Source: RYN-230 sp963713815 (lineage in GTDB: Bacteria > Actinomycetota > Actinomycetes > Streptosporangiales > Streptosporangiaceae). From it: a DNA stretch of 64,000 bases. Location: NCBI GenBank assembly GCA_963713815.1, contig CAVQNH010000045.1:124001-188000 (forward strand), in the 5' to 3' direction. Within the stretch, counting starts at the first letter, position 1; every line of letters begins with the position of its first letter. The notes beneath the pieces were generated by a model. The model ran no database searches and was not told the origin of the DNA. It was given only the letters and a program-made list of their open reading frames with translations. This document shows, piece after piece, positions 15,956-23,836 of this stretch. Made by a program: the position numbers and the translations under genes.

Positions 15956-16764
15956 CCGACATCCGCGGGGAGAGGCACGTCCAGGCGGCAGCCTCAGGCC
16001 ACGCCGCTGCCGCGAGCGTGCTCGCGGAGCGGATGGCAGCTGCGTTGCTGCACCACGAGCCAGGCTGGCGGCTGCCCCGGCACACCGCGCTGGCCCGCCG
16101 CTACAACGTGACCACGGCCGAGATCGACGCGGCGATCGAACTGCTAGCGGCGCGGCACCTGCTCACCCGGCTGCCTGACGGCCAGATATTCCGGGCCAGC
16201 CCGGCCGAATACCGGCTTGTCCTGGAGGGACTGCCCGGTTTCGCTACGCAGGTCGACCCGATGGGAGGCCAGATGGTCTGCAAGAGCCGCAACGTTTCCA
16301 GACGGCGGCCCGCCGAAGACGTCGCGCGGGCGCTGGGCGTGCCGCCCGGCCATGAAGTGCTCACCATCCGCTGCCTGTGGACGGTGGGCGGCGAGCCCGC
16401 CGCATACTCGGCGAGCTACCTGCCACCGCAGATGGAAGGGCTGGCCGGGGAATTGGCCAGCGCGTCATCGCCGGCCGGGCCCGTGCCGCGGCCCACCCGC
16501 CCCCGGGCCTTCCAGGTGGACTTCCAGCCGCCCGCCCCCGCGGTGGCCCGCAGCCTGCGGCTGTCCGCCGCTGAGCCGGCCGCCACCGTCACCATCCGGT
16601 CCGAGGACGCCGAGCAGCCGGGGGTGGTCGCCCTGACCGTGGCCGTCCTGAGGCCAGATCTGTTCCGCATCGTGGTGGAGTCCCCCGGGATTCCGAGCCC
16701 GGCGGTCGGCCCGGAGGGTCCGCCGGGCGGCTGGACACATGCCCTGGGGGGCGGGGAAGCTTGA
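15952..16764 (+). CDS. GntR/HutC family transcriptional regulator
   Basis: A 270-residue protein with an N-terminal winged helix (about 20-85: LPRHTALARRYNVTTAEIDA) and a UTRA-type ligand domain (about 100-240: EVLTIRCLWTVGGEPAAYSA). It lies 37 bases upstream of phoU in the same direction, so a role in phosphate or general metabolism control is inferred; the ligand is unknown. Confidence 0.85.
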   Translation: MTDIRGERHVQAAASGHAAAASVLAERMAAALLHHEPGWRLPRHTALARRYNVTTAEIDAAIELLAARHLLTRLPDGQIFRASPAEYRLVLEGLPGFATQVDPMGGQMVCKSRNVSRRRPAEDVARALGVPPGHEVLTIRCLWTVGGEPAAYSASYLPPQMEGLAGELASASSPAGPVPRPTRPRAFQVDFQPPAPAVARSLRLSAAEPAATVTIRSEDAEQPGVVALTVAVLRPDLFRIVVESPGIPSPAVGPEGPPGGWTHALGGGEA

Positions 16765-16801
16765 CCGCAAATGGCGGTCTCTGCAACGGAAGGCTTTAGC
16801 C

Positions 16802-17446
16802 ATGGTTGAACATCGGCAGGAATTCCAGCGGGAGCTGGAGGCTATCGAAGGTAAGGTCATCGAGCTGTTCGCCATGGTCGCCGAGGATCTGCCCGGGGCG
16901 ACCGAGGCTCTGCTGACCGGTAACGTCGAGCTGGTCCAGGCGCTGGCCGAACGGGAGAAGGTCATCGACGCGCTCTACCCGGAGATCGAGGAGCTGGCCA
17001 ACCGGGAGATTGCGCTGCAGGCTCCAGTCGCTTCAGATCTGCGCTTCTTGCTTTCCGTGCTGCGGATTGTGCCCGAGCTTGAGCGCTCCCACGACCTCGT
17101 CATCGACATCGCTCATCGCGCCAATCACATTCTCAGCCAGGATCTCTCGCCGCGCACCCGGGGGCTCGTCGAGCAGATGGGGAGGCTCGTATCCAGTATG
17201 TGGCGCCAGGCGGCGGACTCCTGGTACCAGCGCGACAGTACTGCCGCGGTGGCGCTCCGGGAACGTGATGACGAGATGGACGACCTTCACGCCAGCTTGA
17301 TTGCCGAGCTTGCCTCCGGGCAAATGGGAATACCGGTGACGATGGAGATGACGCTGGTGGCTCGCTCCTACGAGCGCCTTGCGGCCCATGCCGTCAACAT
17401 CGCCCGCCGCGTGGTCTACCTGGCCGGAGCCCAGCCACCGGATTAG
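16802..17446 (+). CDS. phoU: Phosphate transport system regulator PhoU
   Basis: A 214-residue two-repeat three-helix-bundle protein of the usual PhoU length. Family landmarks are ALYPEIEELANREIALQAPV, DLRFLLSVLRIVPELERSHD and YERLAAHAVNIARRVVYL. PhoU links the Pst transporter to the PhoR kinase and restrains Pho signalling. The ATG is preceded by GGAAGG. Unlike the common order it lies upstream of pstSCAB rather than after pstB. Confidence 0.93.
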   Translation: MVEHRQEFQRELEAIEGKVIELFAMVAEDLPGATEALLTGNVELVQALAEREKVIDALYPEIEELANREIALQAPVASDLRFLLSVLRIVPELERSHDLVIDIAHRANHILSQDLSPRTRGLVEQMGRLVSSMWRQAADSWYQRDSTAAVALRERDDEMDDLHASLIAELASGQMGIPVTMEMTLVARSYERLAAHAVNIARRVVYLAGAQPPD

Positions 17447-17576
17447 GCCGGACCTGGATCATGGTCACTTGCCGCGCAGAGCGGGTATCACCCCTGGATG
17501 CGGGCCTCGTGACCTGCAGCCGACCGCGCGCATGTGTTACCCGGCACCCGGTCTGCGCCCCGGTCGGCGCGCCCAC

Positions 17577-17616
17577 TTTCACCGTGCGTCCCCTCACTAT
17601 TCACCTTTTGGCCTTA
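17577..17616 (+). promoter_or_regulatory. PHO box upstream of pstS
   Basis: Direct repeat units with an exact 11-bp period: TTTCACC (17577), GTCCCCT (17588), ATTCACC (17599) and GGCCTTA (17610). This matches the layout of PhoP-binding PHO boxes (GTTCACC-type, 11-bp spacing) upstream of streptomycete pstS. The rest of the 17447-17762 gap holds no gene; a TTCCTTAACT stretch downstream may be the promoter. Confidence 0.65.
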
Positions 17617-17762
17617 CTTCCTTAACTCGCGGGTACGGCCGGCACGTAAGACTCGCGGGGTTGTCACGTCTGATCGGGCTGGCATGGCTGGCCGTGGGGG
17701 GCCCGGTGCTCCTCACGCCCGAGCAATCGACCGGGGAATACCGGAGAATGGGGTTTTTGAAC

Positions 17763-18905
17763 ATGCAACGTCGGCGCATCCAGCGCGCAACGACTGTGGG
17801 GTTCGCCACAGTCGCGATGGCTTCGCTTGTAGCCGCTTGCTCATCCTCGGGCGGTGGCGGATCCTCTGCGAGCAGCTCATCCTCGTCGAGCAGCGCGGCC
17901 CTTTCGGGCACTCTCAACGCGAGCGGATCGACATTCCAGCTGACCTTCCAGCAGGCGGCCATCCAGGCCTTCAAGTCGGTCCAGTCCGGCATGACGGTCA
18001 ACTACGGCGGCGGCGGCTCGGGCAAGGGACGCACCGACCTGGCCTCGGGGACCGTCCAGTTTGCGGGCTCGGACTCGCCGATCCCGTCCGACGAGGCGTC
18101 GAGCTTCACGGGCAAGCCGACGGTGCTGTACTTCCCCGTGATCATCGGGCCGATCACCGTCTCGTACAACCTGTCGGGAGTCACCAAGCCGCTGCAGCTG
18201 ACGCCGACGGTCATCGCGAACATCTTCCAGGGCAAGATCACGAAGTGGAACGACCCGGCGATCGCGTCGCTCAACTCCGGGGTCAAGCTGCCCAGCACCG
18301 CGATCACCATCGCCCGCCGCTCGGACTCCTCCGGGACCACGGCGAACTTCTCCCTGTTCCTCATGGACTCCACGAAGGCATGGAAGCTCGGCAGCAGCTC
18401 GACCATTAACTGGCCGTCCAGCAGCCGGGGCGGCGACGGCAACGGCGGGGTGGCGCAGATCGTCAAGTCCACGCCCGGGGCCATCGGGTACGTCAACTAC
18501 GCCGACGCCAAGGCGTCGGGGCTGACCTTCGCGAGTGTCCAGAACGCGGCCGGCAAGTACATCGCGCCCTCGACGGCGGCGGCGTCCGCAGCCGCGGCCG
18601 GGGCCAAGGTCGCGTCGAACCTGACGTTCGCCGCGGTCTGGTCGGGCGACGCCACCGCGTACCCGATCACCTACCAGTCGTGGGACCTGGTCTTCGCGAA
18701 GCAGAAGACTGCGAACGACGTCAAGATGCTCAAGGCGTACATCGGCTACCTGCTCGGGGCCGGCCAGCAGCTGCTCCCCTCGCTGAGCTACGCGCCGCTG
18801 CCGGCCAGCATCGACTCAGCAGGCCAAGGCGCAGCTCAGCAAGATCACCTCCTGATCGTGGTGAGCACCATGGCGCACATTGATCAGATCGGCTCGCCAC
18901 CGTGA
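17763..18905 (+). CDS. pstS: Phosphate ABC transporter substrate-binding lipoprotein PstS (apparent 3' frameshift)
   Basis: A periplasmic-type phosphate-binding lipoprotein. The signal peptide ends in lipobox LVAAC (Cys26 from the ATG at 17763; an ATG at 17748 is also possible). A Ser-rich linker follows, then phosphate-site segments LNASGSTFQLTFQQAAI, YGGGGSGKGR, FAGSDSPI and ARRSDSSGTTANF. As read it is 380 residues, with an odd tail after LPASID. The alternative frame there gives QQAKAQLSKITS and a stop at 18853-18855, the expected PstS ending. One extra base near 18811-18816 probably shifted the tail. pstC starts at 18902. Confidence 0.9.
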   Translation: MQRRRIQRATTVGFATVAMASLVAACSSSGGGGSSASSSSSSSSAALSGTLNASGSTFQLTFQQAAIQAFKSVQSGMTVNYGGGGSGKGRTDLASGTVQFAGSDSPIPSDEASSFTGKPTVLYFPVIIGPITVSYNLSGVTKPLQLTPTVIANIFQGKITKWNDPAIASLNSGVKLPSTAITIARRSDSSGTTANFSLFLMDSTKAWKLGSSSTINWPSSSRGGDGNGGVAQIVKSTPGAIGYVNYADAKASGLTFASVQNAAGKYIAPSTAAASAAAAGAKVASNLTFAAVWSGDATAYPITYQSWDLVFAKQKTANDVKMLKAYIGYLLGAGQQLLPSLSYAPLPASIDSAGQGAAQQDHLLIVVSTMAHIDQIGSPP

Positions 18906-19882
18906 GCACTGTGACGAAGGCGGATCCGGCCGGGCCGGCCGGATCCGCCCGCCCCTTGTCGCAGCGGCGCCCGTTCGGCGACATCAGCTTCCAGGCCATC
19001 GCGCTCGCGGCCGGCCTGCTGGTGCTGGTGATCCTGGTCCTGATCGCCGTCTCCACCACCCAGCAGGCCTCCTCGTGGTTCTCCACCGAGGGCATCAAGA
19101 TCTTCTCGAGCACCTGGAACCCCACGGCCAACCAGTTCGGCGCGCTCCCCTTCATCTACGGGACAGCCGTCACGGCGATAATCGCGCTGGTGATGGCGGT
19201 GCCGGTCAGCGTGGGCATCGCCCTGCTGCTGACCGAGGTCGTGCCGTACCGGTGGTCACGCCCGATCGTCTACGTGATCGACCTGCTGGCCGTGGTCCCG
19301 TCGGTGGTCTGGGGCCTGTGGGGGATCCTGGTCTTCGCGCCGTGGATCCAGCACTACTACACCTCGGTCAGCTCGGGGGTCAACGGCATCCCGGTGCTGG
19401 ACTCCCTGTTCGGGGGGCAGACGAGCGGGGCCTCGTTCTTCACCGCCGGCATCATCCTGGCCTTCATGATCACGCCCATCGTGACCTCCTTGTCGCGTGA
19501 GGTCATCGCGACGGTGCCGACCATCGACAAGGAGGGCGCGTACGCGCTGGGCGCTACCCGCCTGGAGATGATCAACGGTGCTGTCTGGCCGCACAGCCAG
19601 GCCGGAGTCGTCGGGGCGGTGCTGCTCGGGCTGGGCCGGGCCATGGGCGAGACGATCGCGGTCGCGCTGGTCATCGGCTCCTCGGCCACGATCACGTCCC
19701 ACCTGCTGGTCCCGGGCTACAACATGCCCGCAGTCATCGCGAACGAGTTCGGCGAGGCCTCCGGGCTGTTCCGGTCCGCACTCATCGGAATGGGCGTTCT
19801 GCTGTTCGCGTTCACGATCATCATCAACATCATTGCCCGTGTGATCGTGGAGCGTTCCGGCCGGCGACAGAGGGGGGCGTGA
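18902..19882 (+). CDS. pstC: Phosphate ABC transporter permease PstC
   Basis: A 326-residue inner-membrane permease with about six helices. It has the ABC permease EAA-type loop (EGAYALGATRLEMINGAVWPH) at about 205-225, and YRWSRPIVYVIDLLAVVPS in the middle. It pairs with PstA to carry phosphate delivered by PstS. The GTG start overlaps the pstS frame as read; pstA begins at the stop codon. Confidence 0.93.
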   Translation: MSTVTKADPAGPAGSARPLSQRRPFGDISFQAIALAAGLLVLVILVLIAVSTTQQASSWFSTEGIKIFSSTWNPTANQFGALPFIYGTAVTAIIALVMAVPVSVGIALLLTEVVPYRWSRPIVYVIDLLAVVPSVVWGLWGILVFAPWIQHYYTSVSSGVNGIPVLDSLFGGQTSGASFFTAGIILAFMITPIVTSLSREVIATVPTIDKEGAYALGATRLEMINGAVWPHSQAGVVGAVLLGLGRAMGETIAVALVIGSSATITSHLLVPGYNMPAVIANEFGEASGLFRSALIGMGVLLFAFTIIINIIARVIVERSGRRQRGA

Positions 19883-20766
19883 TGGCTGTCACGACCGGGC
19901 AGACGGACCTGCGGGAGCCGCCGTCCTGGCGGCGCAGCAAGAACCGCATCGCGACCGTGCTCATGGTCGTCTCGTTCGTGCTCGTGATCATCCCGCTCGG
20001 GTTCGTCCTGTACACGGTGATCGCCAAGGGTATCTCGATCATCAGCTGGCAGTTCCTGACCGCCGACATCCCGCCGAACGTGGTGCCCGCCGACATCGGC
20101 GGCATGGGGCCGGCGGTCGTCGGCACGCTGGAGATCACCGCCCTGGCCACGGTCCTGGCCGTCCCGCTCGGCGTGCTGGGCGCGGTCTACCTCAATGAGT
20201 ACGGCGGCAACAGGCCGCTGGCCAGGCTCATCGGATTCTTTTCGGACGTGATGACCGGCGTGCCCTCGATCGTCATGGGGCTGTTCATCTTCACGATCTG
20301 GGTGCTGCACTTCGGCTACTCGGGCCTGGCCGGCGCGCTCGCTCTGGGCTGCCTGATGCTGCCCATCGTGATCCGCTCCACGTACGAAATGCTCAGGCTG
20401 GTGCCGGACCCACTGCGCGAGGCGAGCTACGCCCTCGGGGCCAGCAAGGCCCGCGTGACGGTCACGGTCGTGCTGCCGACGGCGCTGGGCGGGATCGTCA
20501 GCGGTGCCCTGCTCGCGGTCGCCCGGGCCGCGGGTGAGACGGCGCCGCTGCTGTTCACCATCCTCACGGTGACCGCCGTGAACAAGAACGTGTTCAGCGG
20601 GGCCAACACCTCGCTGCCGTCGCAGATCTTCGCGAACGCGTCGTCGCCGTACGTAGGCGCGCAGGCCCGCGGCTGGGGTGCGGCCCTGACACTCATCGCA
20701 ATTGCGTTTATCCTGATGATCGTGGCTCGTCTCGTCACTGCGCGATTCGCCAGAAACTTGCAGTAG
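19882..20766 (+). CDS. pstA: Phosphate ABC transporter permease PstA
   Basis: A 294-residue permease with six helices. The EAA loop is EASYALGASKARVTVTVVLP, and GVPSIVMGLFIF is typical of PstA. The ATG at 19882 is used, with AGGGGGGCG upstream; a GTG at 19879 is the alternative. It overlaps the pstC stop by one base. Confidence 0.93.
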   Translation: MAVTTGQTDLREPPSWRRSKNRIATVLMVVSFVLVIIPLGFVLYTVIAKGISIISWQFLTADIPPNVVPADIGGMGPAVVGTLEITALATVLAVPLGVLGAVYLNEYGGNRPLARLIGFFSDVMTGVPSIVMGLFIFTIWVLHFGYSGLAGALALGCLMLPIVIRSTYEMLRLVPDPLREASYALGASKARVTVTVVLPTALGGIVSGALLAVARAAGETAPLLFTILTVTAVNKNVFSGANTSLPSQIFANASSPYVGAQARGWGAALTLIAIAFILMIVARLVTARFARNLQ

Positions 20767-20770
20767 GGAA

Positions 20771-21661
20771 ATGATGGAAACTCCTGAGCAGAACATCGTG
20801 GCCAACCTCCCGCTGACCGAGACTGCTGTCCAGCAGCAGGAGGCGTCACCAGAGTCTGGCGTATACGCCACGCCGGGCGAATCCGTGTTCGAAACGAAAA
20901 GCGTCTCGATCTATTACGGAAGTTTCCGGGCCGTCACCGACGTGTCGCTGACAATTCACGAGAACGAGATCACGGCGTTCATCGGCCCGTCCGGATGCGG
21001 CAAGACGACCGTGCTGCGGACACTGAACCGGATGAACGACCTCGTGATAGGCGCCCGGGTCGAGGGTGACGTGCGGTACCGCGGGGCGCCGCTGTACGAC
21101 AAGGATGTCTCTCCGATCGCCGTGCGCCGGCGCATCGGCATGGTCTTCCAGAAGCCGAACCCGTTCCCGAAGTCGATCTTCGACAACGTCGCCTACGGAC
21201 CGCGCATCAACGGCGAGCGCAACAAGGGCAGGCTGAACGAGATCGTCGAGCGCTCGCTGCGCCAGGGCGCGCTGTGGGACGAGGTGAAAGACCGGCTGAA
21301 CAAGTCGGCCCTGGGCCTGTCCGGCGGGCAGCAACAGCGCCTGTGCATCGCCCGCACGCTCGCCGTCGAGCCGGACGTGGTGCTCATGGATGAGCCCTGC
21401 TCGGCGCTCGACCCGATCGCGACCGGTGCCATCGAGGACCTGATGCAGGAGATCAAGTCCAAGTACACCATCGTCATCGTCACCCACAACATGCAGCAGG
21501 CCACCCGGGTCAGCGATCGCACCGCCTTCTTCTCGGTGCTCATCAACGAGGAGAGCGATACCCGGACCGGCACGCTCGTCGAGTACGACCGGACCGCCAA
21601 GATGTTCCAGGACCCGAACGACAGCCGTACCCGGGCCTACGTCACCGGCCGGATGGGCTGA
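20771..21661 (+). CDS. pstB: Phosphate ABC transporter ATP-binding protein PstB
   Basis: A 296-residue ATPase. Walker A is GPSGCGKTT (72-80), the Q-loop lies in MVFQKPNPFP, the signature is LSGGQQQR, Walker B is VVLMDEP and the switch His is in VTHNMQQA. The first ~40 residues are an extension beyond the usual start. Two adjacent ATGs (20771, 20774) are possible. It closes the pstSCAB operon. Confidence 0.95.
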   Translation: MMETPEQNIVANLPLTETAVQQQEASPESGVYATPGESVFETKSVSIYYGSFRAVTDVSLTIHENEITAFIGPSGCGKTTVLRTLNRMNDLVIGARVEGDVRYRGAPLYDKDVSPIAVRRRIGMVFQKPNPFPKSIFDNVAYGPRINGERNKGRLNEIVERSLRQGALWDEVKDRLNKSALGLSGGQQQRLCIARTLAVEPDVVLMDEPCSALDPIATGAIEDLMQEIKSKYTIVIVTHNMQQATRVSDRTAFFSVLINEESDTRTGTLVEYDRTAKMFQDPNDSRTRAYVTGRMG

Positions 21662-21675
21662 GCCGGATGGGCTGA
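21648..21675. repeat. 14-bp tandem duplication over the pstB stop codon
   Basis: gccggatgggctga occurs twice in a row; the TGA of the first copy is the pstB stop. Confidence 0.9.
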
Positions 21676-21996
21676 GCCGGGCCTCCTCGGTCTGGCCGGG
21701 CCACGGGCCGCATGGTGCACGACAATGGTTCCAGGTATTTCTGCCCGCCATATTTTCGCTCTAATTTACTAAATAGCAGCGTGCATACCTGCGGGCCAGC
21801 CAGAAGCCAGGGCTGAAGGACCTGAGCAGCCGGGACGAAAGAGCTGGCCTGGGCGAACGGCCTGATGAGTGTGCTCCCTCGGCCGATTCCTTTCCCTTCC
21901 AGGTAGCAGATCTTTCTGGGTATCCGCCCGCCCCGGCCGGCCATTTTTCCGGGTGCCTGGACATAAGACGCAGGGGACTGGGAGCCTTGACCCGAG
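21676..21996. other. Intergenic region without a gene
   Basis: About 320 bases between pstB and the TraG-like pair. It is locally less GC-rich (a TCTAATTTACTAAATAG stretch near 21760) and may hold the promoter for the downstream pair. The open frame on the opposite strand has no family features. Confidence 0.5.
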
Positions 21997-23836
21997 ATGC
22001 CTGCCTCTGCGATGGCCACGGCCGAGCGCGACCCGCGGCGTGCCCGTTCCTTCAGCCCGGGGGATACCCCACCGCGTGGTGAGCTGAGCGCTGCGCTCGC
22101 GGCGGCCGGGCTGCTAGCCCACTTATTGCTGGCTCAGCTGACCCTGCTGCTGACCGTCGCGCTGGATCTGACCGGCCGGGTGGCCCGGTGGCGTCCGCTG
22201 TGGCTGGCCGGCCCGGCCGCGGCCGGATTCCTCTGGGTCCTGGCCATCGGCCCGGGGCGCGCCGTGGCTGGCTTCACCGCCGGCCCGCACCAGGTGCTGG
22301 GCTACCTGGCCGGGGCGGCCGGGCAGCCGGCCCGCGTCCTGCATCCGGGCCGGGCCTTCGCGGGAATCGGGCGCTGGCTGCCCCGGCAGGCCCCGGTCGC
22401 GCTGATCCTGGCGCCGGCCGAGGCCGCGGTCACGGGCTGGCTGCGCGCCCGGCACGCGGGCGAACGAGGCTTACCGCCGCCGCGGCCCGGCCTGATCGTG
22501 GCGGTCCGGCGGCTGGGCACCGTGGCCTGGGTCCGCTCCGGCGGGGTGGTCACCCGGGCCGGGGCCTGCCTCGGGGTGGACTGGCGGACCGGCCGGCCAG
22601 CCGGGATCAGCTGGCGCGCCGCGGAAGGCGGGGTGCTCGTCACCGGCGCCGCGGTCGCGGAGGTGTCCGCGGCCAGCTTCCAGCTGGTCCACGCGGCCAT
22701 CCGGCGCCGCAAGCCGGTCCTGGTCGTGGATCTGGGTGACCCGGACGGGCCGGGCGGCCTGGATGGCCTGGGCGGGTCGGCGGGGCTGGCCGGGGCGCTC
22801 GCCTCGATCTGCGCGGACACCGGCGCCCCGCTGCACGTCTTCGGGCCAGCCGGCCAGGGCTGCTACGAGCCACTGCGCGGCGGCGACCCGGCCCGCAAGG
22901 CCGCGCTGGTGATGGGGATGATCGACTGGGGCCCGGTGGCTGAGCACGCCCGGCGGACCTGCGGCGCGTACTTGAACGATCTGTTCGCGGTGGCGGCCGC
23001 GGCCCCGGGTGATCCGCGCGTGCCGGTGCTCGACGACGTGGCCGCGCTGCTCAGCCCGGCCGCGTTGCGGGCCCGGATGAGGCAGGTGCCCCCCTACCAT
23101 CCCCGGCGCGTTCCGCTGGGTGAGCGGGCCAGGGTGTCGGCGAGCCTGCTGGAGACCGACCCCGCCACGGCCTCCTTCCTGGCCGGGGAGCTGACCGGGT
23201 TGCGGGCCTCGGCCCTGGGCCGCTGGCTGCGGCCCGCTGGTGCCCGGGCCGGAGATGCCCGTCGGTGCCGGTGCCCGTGGTGCCGGTGCCCGTGGTGCCA
23301 GTCCTGGTTCCGGTCCCGCGCAGATCAGCCTGAGCGCCGTGATCCGCGACCGCGCGGTGGCGTTCTTCCCGCTGGACCAGTCGCGGCACGGCCGGTCCGC
23401 GCGGATGATCGCGAATCTGGTCGCCCTCGATACGGCGGCGGTCTTCGCCGACTCACGGCGCCTGGGCGTGGCCGGCGATGGGCTGGCCTGGTTCGGCGAC
23501 GCGGACGCGATCGCCGCGCCCGCCCTGGCCTCGCTGGTCAGCACCGGCGCCCAGGCCGGGCTGGCCACCGTGTTCAGCACCGGATCGGCCCGGGCGGCGG
23601 GACAGCTCGCGGCGCTCGCGAACGTCCTGGTGATCCGGGGTCCGGCCGACACCTCGCTGGCGGGCGGCGACCCGGCGGCCACCGTCCTGGCCGGCGCTGC
23701 CCTGGCCGGCGCCACCCTGGCCGGCACCACCCTGGACCGCACCGTCCTGGCGAGGGACCAGTTCACCCTGGTTATCAGGAGCCCGCAGCAGCAGCTGGTG
23801 CCGCTGGGGCGGTTCGTACCGGGCCGGATGCGATGA
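21997..23836 (+). pseudogene. TraG/VirD4-like membrane ATPase relative A, frameshifted and P-loop-degenerate
   Basis: Two or three membrane helices lie in residues 30-105. Then comes a region placed like a HerA/FtsK-type ATPase: GGVLVTGAAVAEVSAASFQ where a P-loop would be, KPVLVVDLGD, and, in the next frame, HGRSARMIANLVALD and GLAWFGDADA in the Walker B position. The P-loop Gly-Lys-Thr is absent, so ATP binding is doubtful. The frame breaks at about 23235-23330, next to a 15-bp repeat; the total length is 3n+1, so one extra base accounts for it. The corrected protein is about 612 residues and its stop overlaps the ATG of gene B. Relation to conjugative coupling proteins is inferred from layout. 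Confidence 0.55.
23264..23299 (+). repeat. 15-bp tandem repeat at the frameshift site of TraG-like gene A
   Basis: Two perfect units of ggtgccggtgcccgt (23264, 23279) and a partial third. In the family frame they encode GAGAR repeats; in the other frame Cys/Trp-rich nonsense. Confidence 0.85.

Noticed and set aside
21642..22019. Minus-strand open frame between pstB and the TraG-like pair
   Set aside because: No ribosome site and it spans the end of pstB and the start of the next gene; likely chance.
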